From Phytohabitans sp036906915 (lineage in GTDB: Bacteria; Actinomycetota; Actinomycetes; Mycobacteriales; Micromonosporaceae), in NCBI RefSeq assembly GCF_036906915.1, contig NZ_JBAKHX010000014.1, positions 1 through 64,000 on the forward strand: a stretch of DNA of 64,000 bases, in the 5' to 3' direction. The notes under the pieces were generated by a model, which saw only the letters and a program-made list of their open reading frames with translations, did no database searches and was not told where the DNA came from. Positions 34,672 through 42,641 of the stretch are shown piece after piece (the first letter of the stretch is position 1; each line of letters starts with the position of its first letter). Made by a program: the position numbers and the translations under genes.

Positions 34672-37128
34672 ATGGCGGGCCGTACCTCTTCGGCGAGTCG
34701 GCGGCGCGGCGCGACCACAACACGCGGCGCGGCTGCCTCGCGTGGCACGACGGCCCGTAACCGCCGGCCCACCCGGCGTACCACCAACCCCAGCATCGCC
34801 GTCCTGGCAGGCCGCGGCATTCGTGCGGTCTGGATGGGCGTCGCCCACAGCGTCGGCTGGGTGGTGCGCGGCGTCGGTAAGCAGGCGGCGACGGCCCGTG
34901 ACCTCGATCCCGAGCACCGCCGCGACGGTGCCGGCCTGCTGCTGCTCGGCGTCGCGATCCTCAGCGGCGTGGCGGTCTGGTTCTCGTCGGCGGGCCCGGT
35001 CGGCACGTGGGTGGCCGACAGCATGCGGCTGTTCCTCGGCGCGATCGCGGCGGCCCTGCCGTTGCTGCTGCTGGTCGCGGCCATCCGGCTGATGCGTGAG
35101 CCGGGCGACCCGGCGCGCCGCGGTCGCGGCCTGGTCGGCTGGTCGGCTCTCATTCTGGCGTCCGCCGGCCTGCTCCACATCGGGCAGTCGCCGATCGACA
35201 ACCTGCAGCGCGACTACGCGGGCGGCCTCGTCGGGGCCGGCATCGGGTCGCTGCTTGAGCGTGCGGTGACCCAGTGGGTGGCCGTGCCGCTGCTGGTCCT
35301 GCTGCTGCTTTTCGGCCTGCTCGTCATCACCGCCACGCCGATCAACAAGGTGCCCGAGCGGGTGGGCATGCTCGTGGCGGCGGTGCTGGGCCGCCCGGTC
35401 GCCTCCGAAGAGGGCGAAGACGAGGACGAGGAGGACGAGGAGCCAGTCCCGACGCCGCGCCGCCGTTCGTCGCGGCGCCGCCAGGCGAGCCTGTCGCAGG
35501 ACGGCGAAGCCGGCGAAGACGAGATCGTGCACGACACGGTCGCCCTGCCGCGTACGCCGCCGGCGAAGGTGCCCGCCGCCCGCAAGGTGGCCGAACCGCC
35601 CGAGCATTCGCCGCCACCCACCCGGGCAGAGCAGTTGGCGATCACCGGGATGGCCGGCGACTACAAGCTGCCGCCGCCGACCTTGTTGCGCGCGGGGGTC
35701 GCGGCGAAGACCCGCAGCAAGGCCAACGACGAGGTGATCGCGGCGCTGCAGGGCGTGTTCGAGCAGTTCGACGTCGACGCGGCGGTCACCGGCTTCACCC
35801 GCGGTCCGACCGTCACCCGGTACGAGGTCGAGCTGGGCCACGGCGTCAAGGTGGAGCGGATCACCCAGCTCTCCCGCAACATCGCGTACGCCGTGAAGTC
35901 GCCGGACGTGCGCATCCTCAGCCCGATCCCGGGCAAGAGCGCGGTCGGCGTCGAGATCCCGAACTCCGACCGGGAAGACGTCGCGCTCGGCGACGTGCTC
36001 CGGTCGCGGGCGTCGGGCAGCGACCACCACCCGATGCTGGTCGCGCTCGGCAAGGACATCGAGGGCGGCTACGTGGTGGCCAACCTCGCCAAGATGCCGC
36101 ACATCCTCATCGCGGGCGCCACCGGCGCGGGCAAGTCGTCCTGCCTCAACTCGCTGCTCGTCTCGATCCTGAGCCGGGCCACGCCCGACGAGGTGCGGCT
36201 GATCCTCATCGACCCCAAGCGGGTCGAGATGACCGCCTACGAGGGCGTCCCGCACCTCGTGACGCCCATCATCACCAACCCGAAGAAGGCGGCCGACTCG
36301 CTCGAATGGGTCGTGCGCGAGATGGACATGCGCTACGACGACCTGGCCGCCGCCGGGGTACGCCACATCGACGACTACAACCGCAAGGTGCGCGCCGGCC
36401 AGATCAAGCCGCCGCCGGGTAGCGAGCGCGAGATCCGCCCGTACCCGTACCTGCTGGTGATCGTCGACGAGCTCGCCGACCTCATGATGGTGGCGCCGCG
36501 CGACGTCGAAGACTCGGTCGTGCGTATCACGCAGCTCGCCCGCGCTGCCGGCATCCACCTGGTACTGGCCACCCAGCGCCCCTCGGTCGACGTGGTCACG
36601 GGCCTCATCAAGGCGAACGTGCCGTCGCGGCTGGCGTTCGCCACGTCGTCGCTTTCCGACTCGCGGGTCATCCTCGACCAGCCGGGCGCGGAAAAGCTGA
36701 TCGGCCGCGGCGATGGTCTGTTCCTGCCGATGGGCGCGTCCAAGCCGATCCGCATCCAGGGCGCCTGGGTGTCCGAATCGGAGATCCAGGACATCGTCAA
36801 GTTCTGCAAGGACCAGCGCGAGCCGGAGTTCCGGCCGGACGTGCTGGCGCCGGCCGAGCCCAAGAAGAAGATCGACGAAGACATCGGCGACGACCTCGAC
36901 CTGCTCGTGCAGGCGATCGAGCTGGTCGTCACGTCGCAGTTCGGCTCGACGTCGATGCTGCAGCGCAAGCTGCGGGTGGGCTTCGCGAAGGCGGGACGCC
37001 TCATGGACCTCATGGAGACCCGCGGGATCGTCGGGCCGTCCGAGGGCTCCAAGGCGCGCGACGTGCTGATCAAGCCGGACGAGCTGGAAGAGGTCATGGC
37101 CTCTATCACCAACAGCGGTGAGTCTTAG
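34672..37128 (+). CDS. ftsK: DNA translocase FtsK/SpoIIIE
   Basis: FtsK/SpoIIIE pumps chromosomal DNA through closing septa at division and sporulation. The 818-residue protein has a basic Arg/Thr/Ser-rich N-terminus, four hydrophobic helices between residues ~75 and 225, and an acidic linker (EEGEDEDEEDEE). The motor follows: Walker A GATGAGKSSCLN, Walker B YLLVIVDELADLMM, with ATQRPSVDVVTG after it, and a C-terminal gamma winged helix (TSMLQRKLRVGFAKAGRLMDLME) that reads oriented DNA motifs. TACCGT (34658-34663) is 8 nt before the ATG and no Shine-Dalgarno is seen. It is slightly longer than the minimum motor and full length. Confidence 0.95.
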   Translation: MAGRTSSASRRRGATTTRGAAASRGTTARNRRPTRRTTNPSIAVLAGRGIRAVWMGVAHSVGWVVRGVGKQAATARDLDPEHRRDGAGLLLLGVAILSGVAVWFSSAGPVGTWVADSMRLFLGAIAAALPLLLLVAAIRLMREPGDPARRGRGLVGWSALILASAGLLHIGQSPIDNLQRDYAGGLVGAGIGSLLERAVTQWVAVPLLVLLLLFGLLVITATPINKVPERVGMLVAAVLGRPVASEEGEDEDEEDEEPVPTPRRRSSRRRQASLSQDGEAGEDEIVHDTVALPRTPPAKVPAARKVAEPPEHSPPPTRAEQLAITGMAGDYKLPPPTLLRAGVAAKTRSKANDEVIAALQGVFEQFDVDAAVTGFTRGPTVTRYEVELGHGVKVERITQLSRNIAYAVKSPDVRILSPIPGKSAVGVEIPNSDREDVALGDVLRSRASGSDHHPMLVALGKDIEGGYVVANLAKMPHILIAGATGAGKSSCLNSLLVSILSRATPDEVRLILIDPKRVEMTAYEGVPHLVTPIITNPKKAADSLEWVVREMDMRYDDLAAAGVRHIDDYNRKVRAGQIKPPPGSEREIRPYPYLLVIVDELADLMMVAPRDVEDSVVRITQLARAAGIHLVLATQRPSVDVVTGLIKANVPSRLAFATSSLSDSRVILDQPGAEKLIGRGDGLFLPMGASKPIRIQGAWVSESEIQDIVKFCKDQREPEFRPDVLAPAEPKKKIDEDIGDDLDLLVQAIELVVTSQFGSTSMLQRKLRVGFAKAGRLMDLMETRGIVGPSEGSKARDVLIKPDELEEVMASITNSGES

Positions 37129-37768
37129 ACTCGAAGGCGTGGAAGATCTGGAGGCCGTCTCCCTCCTCACCGATCCGGTGCGCCGTGCCGCGTACGAGGC
37201 CGTGGTCGCCAGCGGGTCGCCCGTCGGGCGGGACGAGGTCGCGGCGGTGCTCGGCGTCGGCCGTACCCTCGCCGCTTTTCATCTCGACAAGCTGGTCGAC
37301 GCCGGCCTGTTGGAGGCGTCGTTCGCACGGCGTACCGGAAAATCAGGGCCCGGCGCCGGGCGGCCCGCGAAGCTCTACCACCGCGCCGCCGTCGAGCGTG
37401 CGGTCAGCGTGCCGCCGCGCGCCTATGGGTCCGCGGCCGAGCTGCTGGCCGAGGCCGTGGAGCGCTCCGGCGCCGACGCCGCCCTCTTCGAGGTCGCGCG
37501 CCAGCGCGGCCGCGCGGACGCTGCCGGATCCGACGTGGTCGCCCTGCTCGCGGAGCGCGGGTACTCCCCGGAGGTCGACGGGTCAGAGGTGCGCCTGCGC
37601 AACTGTCCCTTCCATCGGCTGGCGGAGCAGTTCCCGCCGCTGGTGTGCGGGATGAACCTTGCGCTGGTCGAGGGCCTGGTCGAGGGCGCCGGGTGGTGTG
37701 CCCGGCTGGACCCGGCGCCGGGAGACTGCTGCGTGCGCCTTTCTAAAAACAACAACGATGATTTATAG
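37118..37768 (+). CDS. Winged-helix regulator with Cys-rich C-terminus
   Basis: A 216-residue transcription factor. Residues ~12-75 form an ArsR/DeoR-like winged helix (LLTDPVRRAAYEAVVASG, DEVAAVLGVGRTLAAFHLDKLVDAGLLE). The C-terminal ~70 residues contain Cys and His in RNCPFHRLAE, PLVCGMNLALVEG, AGWCARL and DCCVRL. This is the pattern of SufR-like regulators that bind an Fe-S cluster or metal. GTG 37118 overlaps the ftsK stop; GTG 37139 is an alternative. The last codons (SKNNNDDL) are unusually A/T-rich and precede the DUF3291 gene by 7 bp, so an operator may lie in them. Confidence 0.78.
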   Translation: MSLRLEGVEDLEAVSLLTDPVRRAAYEAVVASGSPVGRDEVAAVLGVGRTLAAFHLDKLVDAGLLEASFARRTGKSGPGAGRPAKLYHRAAVERAVSVPPRAYGSAAELLAEAVERSGADAALFEVARQRGRADAAGSDVVALLAERGYSPEVDGSEVRLRNCPFHRLAEQFPPLVCGMNLALVEGLVEGAGWCARLDPAPGDCCVRLSKNNNDDL

Positions 37769-37775
37769 TACGGCC

Positions 37776-38240
37776 ATGATTTTCCACCTCGCCGAGCTCA
37801 ACGTCGCTCGTATGAACGCCCCTCTCGACGACCCCTTGATGGCTGACTTCGTAGCCGGGCTGGAGCCGCTCAACGCGCTCGCCGACGCGTCACCGGGCTT
37901 TGTGTGGCGGCTCGTCGAAGACGGCGGCGCAGACTCCACGGGACTGCGCCCGTTCGGCCCCGACATGCTGGTCAACCTGTCAGTGTGGGAGGACGTCGAG
38001 TCGCTGCGGGCGTACACGTACCAGACGCGTGACCACCTGGAGGCGGTGCGCCGGCGGCGGGAGTGGTTTCACCACGAGGGCGTCGGGGAGCACCTGGTGA
38101 TGTGGTGGATACCGGCCGGCGCCCTGCCCACCCTCCAGGAGGCGGGGGAGCGGCGCGACCTGCTGAACCGGTCCGGTCCTACCCCTGAGGCGTTCACGCT
38201 GCGACGCCCGTTCCCGGCGCCACGCGCCGCTGCCGTCTAG
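37776..38240 (+). CDS. DUF3291 family protein
   Basis: A 154-residue dimeric alpha/beta-barrel-like protein of the DUF3291 family: HLAELNVARMNAPLDDPLM at the start, GFVWRLVED, LVNLSVWEDVESLRAYTYQ and a central His-rich HHEGVGEHLVMWWIPAG. The fold resembles small monooxygenases and heme-degrading proteins, but no activity is established. It starts 7 bp after the Cys-rich regulator and is probably its cotranscribed target; a redox- or iron-responsive unit is an inference. Confidence 0.8.
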   Translation: MIFHLAELNVARMNAPLDDPLMADFVAGLEPLNALADASPGFVWRLVEDGGADSTGLRPFGPDMLVNLSVWEDVESLRAYTYQTRDHLEAVRRRREWFHHEGVGEHLVMWWIPAGALPTLQEAGERRDLLNRSGPTPEAFTLRRPFPAPRAAAV

Positions 38241-38277
38241 TTACAACGCTGTCAGGCCCGCCCGGTACCCTCGGATG

Positions 38278-39726
38278 GTGTCTGACTCCTCCTCCGATCG
38301 CTCCTACTTTGCACGGCCCCGCCGGGTCGCGCTGCTGACGCTCGGCTGCGCGCGCAACGAGGTCGACTCGGAGGAGCTGGCTGGCCGCCTGCACGCCGAC
38401 GGGTGGGACGTCACCACCGATGGCGAGGCGGCCGACGTGGTCCTGGTCAACACGTGTGGTTTCGTCGACAAGGCCAAGCAAGACTCGATCCAGACCCTCA
38501 TGGCCGCGGCCGACACCGGTGCCAAGGTGGTTGCCGCCGGCTGCATGGCCGAGCGATACGGGCGCGAGCTCGCCGACAGCCTGCCCGAGGCGCACGCTGT
38601 GCTCGGGTTCGACGACTACCCCGACATCTCCGCGCGGCTCGGCGCCGTGCTGGGCGGCGAGCAGCTGGCCGCGCACACCCCGCGCGACCGGCGCGAGCTG
38701 CTGCCGATCACGCCGGTGGCCAGGCGTGACACCGCTGTCGTCGTGCCCGGCCACGCGCTGCCCAAGCACCTGCGCCGGCGCCGCCTGGCGGACGGCCCGG
38801 TCGCCTCGCTCAAGCTCGCGAGCGGCTGCGACCGCCGGTGCTCCTTCTGCGCGATCCCCGCGTTCCGCGGTGCCTTCGTCTCGCGTACTCCCGACGAGCT
38901 GCTCGCCGAGGCCGAGTGGCTGGCCAAGACCGGCGTCCGCGAGCTGGTCCTGGTGAGCGAAAATTCGACGTCGTACGGCAAGGATCTCGGCGACCCCCGG
39001 CTGCTGGAAAAGCTGCTGCCGCAGCTCGCCGCGGTCGAGGGCATCGTGCGCGTTCGCGCCAGCTACCTACAGCCCGCCGAGACCCGTCCCGGCCTGGTCG
39101 AGGTGATCGCCACCACGCCCGGCGTCGCGCCGTACTTCGACCTGTCCTTCCAGCACTCCAGCGAGCCGGTGCTGCGCCGGATGCGCCGTTTCGGGTCGAC
39201 GGAGCGCTTCCTGGAGCTGCTGGCGTCCGCACGGGCGCTCGCGCCCGAGGCCGGCGCGCGTAGCAACTTCATCGTCGGCTTCCCGGGCGAGACCCGGGGC
39301 GACGTCGACGAGCTGGTGCGCTTCCTGACCGAGGCGCGGCTCGACGCCATCGGCGTCTTCGACTACAGCGACGAAGACGGCACCGAGGCCGCCACGATGA
39401 CCGGCAAGGTGAGTCGCGCCGCGATCAAGCGGCGGTACGAGAAGCTGCTGTCGCTGGCCGACGAGCTGTGCGCCCAGCGGGCTTCCGAGCGGTTGGGCAG
39501 CACGGTCGAGGTGCTCGTCGACACTCTCGAAGACGGAGTGGTCGAGGGGCGGGCCGCGCACCAGGCGCCCGAGGTCGACGGTTCCACGACGCTGGTCGCG
39601 GGCGACGGGGTCGACCTGGCCGCCCTGCGCCCCGGCGACCTGGTGCGTGCCACAGTCACCGCCACCGAGGGCGTCGACCTGGTCGCGCTCCCCGTAGAGA
39701 TGGTGTCGGCGGCGGTGGCTGGATGA
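38278..39726 (+). CDS. rimO: Ribosomal protein S12 methylthiotransferase RimO
   Basis: RimO is a radical-SAM enzyme that methylthiolates an Asp of ribosomal protein S12, using two 4Fe-4S clusters. The product (~482 residues) has the N-terminal MTTase cysteines (TLGCARNEVDSEE, NTCGF, AGCMAERY), the radical-SAM motif GCDRRCSFCAIPAF, FIVGFPGETRGDVDEL and a C-terminal TRAM domain (GSTVEVLVD to DLVRATVTATEGVDL). GTG 38278 sits 6 nt after TACCCT (38266-38271), suggesting a leaderless start; ATG 38275 is the in-frame alternative. It is followed by pgsA across a repeated leader module. Confidence 0.94.
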   Translation: MSDSSSDRSYFARPRRVALLTLGCARNEVDSEELAGRLHADGWDVTTDGEAADVVLVNTCGFVDKAKQDSIQTLMAAADTGAKVVAAGCMAERYGRELADSLPEAHAVLGFDDYPDISARLGAVLGGEQLAAHTPRDRRELLPITPVARRDTAVVVPGHALPKHLRRRRLADGPVASLKLASGCDRRCSFCAIPAFRGAFVSRTPDELLAEAEWLAKTGVRELVLVSENSTSYGKDLGDPRLLEKLLPQLAAVEGIVRVRASYLQPAETRPGLVEVIATTPGVAPYFDLSFQHSSEPVLRRMRRFGSTERFLELLASARALAPEAGARSNFIVGFPGETRGDVDELVRFLTEARLDAIGVFDYSDEDGTEAATMTGKVSRAAIKRRYEKLLSLADELCAQRASERLGSTVEVLVDTLEDGVVEGRAAHQAPEVDGSTTLVAGDGVDLAALRPGDLVRATVTATEGVDLVALPVEMVSAAVAG

Positions 39727-39823
39727 CTCCGCTAACTGGCGCTCGCCTTCGCTCGCGCGGGTCATGCGCCCCGAAGCCTCCGCTGTGCTCCCTGCGCTTT
39801 GTGGCGGCTGCGGGAGGCGGCGC
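39727..39823 (+). repeat. Repeated leader module, copy 2
   Basis: The 97 bp between rimO and pgsA hold GGCGCTCGCCTTCGCTCGCG, then GCTCCCTGCGCTTTGTGGCG and GGCTGCGGGAGGCGGCGC, followed by ATGACCGAG. The same blocks, in the same order and spacing, precede the TPR/YbjN gene at 32211 on the other strand. GGGAGGCGGCGC provides the ribosome-binding site. Confidence 0.75.
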
Positions 39824-40408
39824 ATGACCGAGCCGGGGGCGGCGGCCGTTTCCGTGCCTGTTGTCAATGCCGCCAACGCGTTGACGCTCCTCCGGATCGT
39901 GCTCGTACCGGTCTTCGTCGGCATGGTGCTGGCATCCGAGATGGTCCACCAGGGCTGGCGGATCGCGGCGTGCCTGACGTTCATGTTCGCGTCGGGCACC
40001 GACTTCGCCGACGGCTGGATCGCCCGGCGATACGGGCTGGTGACCGCGTTCGGCAAGGTGGCCGACCCGATCGCCGACAAGGCGCTCACCGGCACCGCGC
40101 TGCTGCTGCTGTCCTGGTACGGCGGGCTGTCGTGGTGGGTGACCGTGGTCATCCTGGTGCGCGAGTTCGGGGTGACGGCGCTGCGCTTCTGGGTCATCCG
40201 ATACGGGGTGATCGCCGCCAGCCGGGGTGGCAAGGTCAAGACAACGCTCCAGATCCTGGCGATCAGCTGGTACCTATGGCCGTTCCCGCCGGGGGTGGCC
40301 GCCGTCGGGCCGTGGATCATGGCAGCCGCCGTGGTGGTGACGGTGGTCACCGGCCTCGACTACACGCTCCGGGCGCTGCGCCTGCGCCGCGACGCCAGCC
40401 CGTCGTGA
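39824..40408 (+). CDS. pgsA: CDP-diacylglycerol-glycerol-3-phosphate 3-phosphatidyltransferase
   Basis: PgsA forms phosphatidylglycerophosphate, the precursor of phosphatidylglycerol and cardiolipin, in the inner membrane. The 194-residue protein has the CDP-alcohol phosphotransferase signature DFADGWIARRYGLVTAFGKV followed by ADPIADK, giving the D-x2-D-G-x2-A-R-x8-G-x3-D-x3-D pattern, and five or six hydrophobic helices. ATG 39824 follows the leader module. Its stop overlaps the cinA-like start by 4 nt (GTGA). Related actinobacteria carry the same rimO-pgsA-cinA order. Confidence 0.93.
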   Translation: MTEPGAAAVSVPVVNAANALTLLRIVLVPVFVGMVLASEMVHQGWRIAACLTFMFASGTDFADGWIARRYGLVTAFGKVADPIADKALTGTALLLLSWYGGLSWWVTVVILVREFGVTALRFWVIRYGVIAASRGGKVKTTLQILAISWYLWPFPPGVAAVGPWIMAAAVVVTVVTGLDYTLRALRLRRDASPS

Positions 40409-40869
40409 CCGTCGACACGCTGGTCCGGGCGCTGATCGAGCGGCGCGAGACCGTCGCCGCCGTCGAGTCGCTCACCGGCGGGCTACTGGCCGCCACGCTG
40501 GTCACCGTGCCCGGAGTGAGCGCGGTGTTCCGGGGCGGGCTCGTGGTGTACGCGACCGATCTCAAGGTGGCGCTGGCGGGCGTACCCGAGGAGCTTTTGG
40601 CCGAGCGCGGGCCGGTCGATCCGGACGTGGCCGCGGCGCTGGCGCGGGGTGGGCGCGAGCGGTGCCGGGCCGACTGGGGGCTATCCACCACGGGCGTCGC
40701 CGGACCCGACCCCCAGCACGGCGTACCGGTAGGCACGGTCTACGTCGCGTTGGCTGGCCGCTCTTCGGAGGTCCGCAAGTTGACCTTGGCAGGCGACCGG
40801 GCGGCGATCCGCGCGGCGGCGGTCGACGCCGCCCTGGCCCTTCTCGGCGAGCATCTTGGCGTGCGCTGA
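40405..40869 (+). CDS. CinA C-terminal-type nicotinamide-nucleotide amidohydrolase
   Basis: A 154-residue stand-alone CinA C-terminal domain (PncC activity: NMN to nicotinate mononucleotide, recycling pyridine nucleotides). Seen: TVAAVESLTGGLLAATLVTVPGVS with the nucleophilic Ser region, VVYATDLKVALAGVP, and WGLSTTGVAGPDPQ near the C-terminus. The N-terminal molybdopterin-binding-like half of full CinA is absent, as in many actinobacteria. GTG 40405 overlaps the pgsA stop. It precedes clgR. Confidence 0.9.
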   Translation: MTVDTLVRALIERRETVAAVESLTGGLLAATLVTVPGVSAVFRGGLVVYATDLKVALAGVPEELLAERGPVDPDVAAALARGGRERCRADWGLSTTGVAGPDPQHGVPVGTVYVALAGRSSEVRKLTLAGDRAAIRAAAVDAALALLGEHLGVR

Positions 40870-40877
40870 GCGCGATC

Positions 40878-40893
40878 TACGCTGTGCGCGAAC
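40878..40893 (+). promoter_or_regulatory. Candidate ClgR box upstream of clgR
   Basis: CTACGCTGTGCGCGAAC carries CGC and GCG half-sites spaced as in ClgR operators of corynebacteria and streptomycetes, followed by AA. It deviates from the published consensus at two inner positions. It lies 97 bp before the clgR start, where autoactivation would act. Confidence 0.4.
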
Positions 40894-40989
40894 CGGCAGC
40901 GCGGCGGGATGTCGTGCTGCCGGATAGCGGGTACGGTTGCGGGAAGCCTCCGGCAGCCGCCGGTCGGCCCGCGTTCAGGGGGAGGTGCG

Positions 40990-41466
40990 ATGGTCCTGCT
41001 ACGTCGGGTTATCGGCGACGCATTACGCGCGCGCCGGCAGGGTCAGCATCGCACCCTGCGCGAGGTGTCCACCGCGGCGAATGTGAGCCTCGGCTACCTG
41101 TCCGAGATCGAGCGAGGCCAGAAAGAGGCCTCCAGCGAGCTGCTCTCAGCGATTTGTGACGCGCTCGGCGCCCAGCTCTCAGAGCTGCTGCGTGAGGTGA
41201 GCGACACGCTCGCGCTGGCCGAGGAGATGGACGGCGTCCTGGTCCCGGTGCGCGACGACCGGCGGGCCGCGGCCGAGCCGGCGTCGATCCCGGCACAGGC
41301 CGACGCTGGGCGGGCGATGGCGCCAGAGGCGTCCATGCGCCGGGTCACCGCCGACGGCTCGGTGTCTGTGTCGGTTCGTCAGGAGACCCCCCTCAAGGCC
41401 ACCCTGCGCGCCACCCGCGCCATGCGCCCCGTCCAACGCGACCGCGACGTCGTCTGCGCCGCGTAA
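40990..41466 (+). CDS. clgR: XRE family regulator ClgR
   Basis: A 158-residue regulator. The helix-turn-helix spans residues ~8-70 (VIGDALRARRQGQHRTLREVS, NVSLGYLSEIERGQKEASSELL). The C-terminal half is Ala-rich and ends DVVCAA, a Cys-Ala-Ala tail typical of ClgR, which Clp proteases degrade through such ends. ClgR activates clp protease and psp genes under envelope stress; in Mycobacterium tuberculosis clgR is directly followed by pspA and a pspM-type gene, as here. ATG 40990 has GGGGGAGG as ribosome-binding site. A palindromic element separates it from pspA. Confidence 0.88.
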   Translation: MVLLRRVIGDALRARRQGQHRTLREVSTAANVSLGYLSEIERGQKEASSELLSAICDALGAQLSELLREVSDTLALAEEMDGVLVPVRDDRRAAAEPASIPAQADAGRAMAPEASMRRVTADGSVSVSVRQETPLKATLRATRAMRPVQRDRDVVCAA

Positions 41467-41487
41467 CGCCACACCGCCGCCCGCTTT

Positions 41488-41571
41488 CCGTCGATCAAGG
41501 GCAAACGCACGTGGTTGGATCTCTTTCCACGTGTTTTTGCCCTTGATCCATGCGGTTGCCCTTGATCGACA
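41488..41571 (+). repeat. Palindromic element, copy 4 (forward)
   Basis: Loop TTGGATCTCTTT; one arm carries CACGTGTTTTTGCCC, two changes from the consensus. It lies 22 bp after the clgR stop, so it could terminate or stabilise clgR mRNA before pspA. The remaining 186 bp to pspA hold no other feature I can name. Confidence 0.82.
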
Positions 41572-41757
41572 AAGGGTGGCTGGGGGCCGCGCGTGCGCGT
41601 AGGGTTCTCGATGAGACGGCCGAAACCCGGATATCCCCCTGAGGTCGCATGACGGGTTGGCGTCGGGCTGGGACGATGGGGATCTGCCGCGCCGTCGCCC
41701 GGGTTGCTGCCCGGCGCCGGCCACAAAGAGCGATCACACTGAGGGGATACCGCGGAG

Positions 41758-42621
41758 ATGGCGAACCCGTTCGTCAAGGGCTGGCGCTACATGATGGCGT
41801 TGTTCGGCGCCAAGATAGATGAGTACGCCGATCCCAAGGTGCAGATCCAGCAGGCCATCGAAGATGCCCAGCGCCAGCACCAGGCCCTCGTGCAGCAGGC
41901 CGCCGCCGTGATCGGCAACCAGCGCCAGCTCGAGATGAAGCTGTCCCGCCAGATGTCCGAGGTCGAGCGGCTCCAGTCCATGGCCAGGCAGGCGCTCGTG
42001 CTCGCCGACAAGGCACGGGCCAGCGGTGACGAGGCAGAGGCTGGAAAGTACGAGCAGACGGCGCAGACGCTCGCCACCCAGCTCGTCGCGGCCGAGCAGT
42101 CGATGGAAGACCTCAAGTCGCTGCACGACCAGGCCCTCGGCGCCGCCGCCCAGGCACGCCGGGCCGTCGAAAACAACTCGATGGTCCTCCAGCAGAAGCT
42201 GGCCGAGCGCACCAAGCTGCTCAGCCAGCTCGAGCAGGCCAAGATGCAGGAGAGCGTGGCCCGCTCGCTGGAGTCCATGTCGTCGCTGGCCGCGCCCGGC
42301 AACACCCCGTCCCTCGACGAGGTGCGCGAGAAGATCGAGCGCCGGTACGCCAACGCGATGGGCCGCGCCGAGCTGGCCGGCAACTCCGTCGAGGGGCGCA
42401 TGCTGGAGATCCAGAAGTCGACGCTCGACATGGCTGGCACGTCCCGGCTGGAGCAGATCCGGGCCAGCATGTCCGGCGACAAGCTGGCCGCCAAGCCGGA
42501 GCAGCCCGCCGTCGAGCCGGCCGCCAGCGCCGCCGACACGGCCGGGGTGGCCCGCCTCGACGAGATCCGCGCCAGCCTGGGCCGCGACAAGAGCACCGGA
42601 GACACCAGCGCCGCAGGCTGA
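41758..42621 (+). CDS. pspA: Phage-shock protein A (PspA/IM30/Vipp1 family)
   Basis: PspA is an ESCRT-III-like coiled-coil protein that coats and stabilises stressed inner membrane. The 287-residue product begins MANPFVKGWRYMMALFGAKI with an amphipathic helix, followed by a long heptad coiled coil (residues ~25-190: DPKVQIQQAIEDAQRQHQAL, QTAQTLATQLVAAEQ). An actinobacterial C-terminal extension carries two copies of the SRLEQIRASM / ARLDEIRASLG motif (about residues 225 and 265). It follows clgR and precedes pspM. Translation starts at ATG 41758 after GGGGATACCGCGGAG. Confidence 0.94.
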   Translation: MANPFVKGWRYMMALFGAKIDEYADPKVQIQQAIEDAQRQHQALVQQAAAVIGNQRQLEMKLSRQMSEVERLQSMARQALVLADKARASGDEAEAGKYEQTAQTLATQLVAAEQSMEDLKSLHDQALGAAAQARRAVENNSMVLQQKLAERTKLLSQLEQAKMQESVARSLESMSSLAAPGNTPSLDEVREKIERRYANAMGRAELAGNSVEGRMLEIQKSTLDMAGTSRLEQIRASMSGDKLAAKPEQPAVEPAASAADTAGVARLDEIRASLGRDKSTGDTSAAG

Positions 42622-42641
42622 CCAGCAACGGGGAGGACGAG

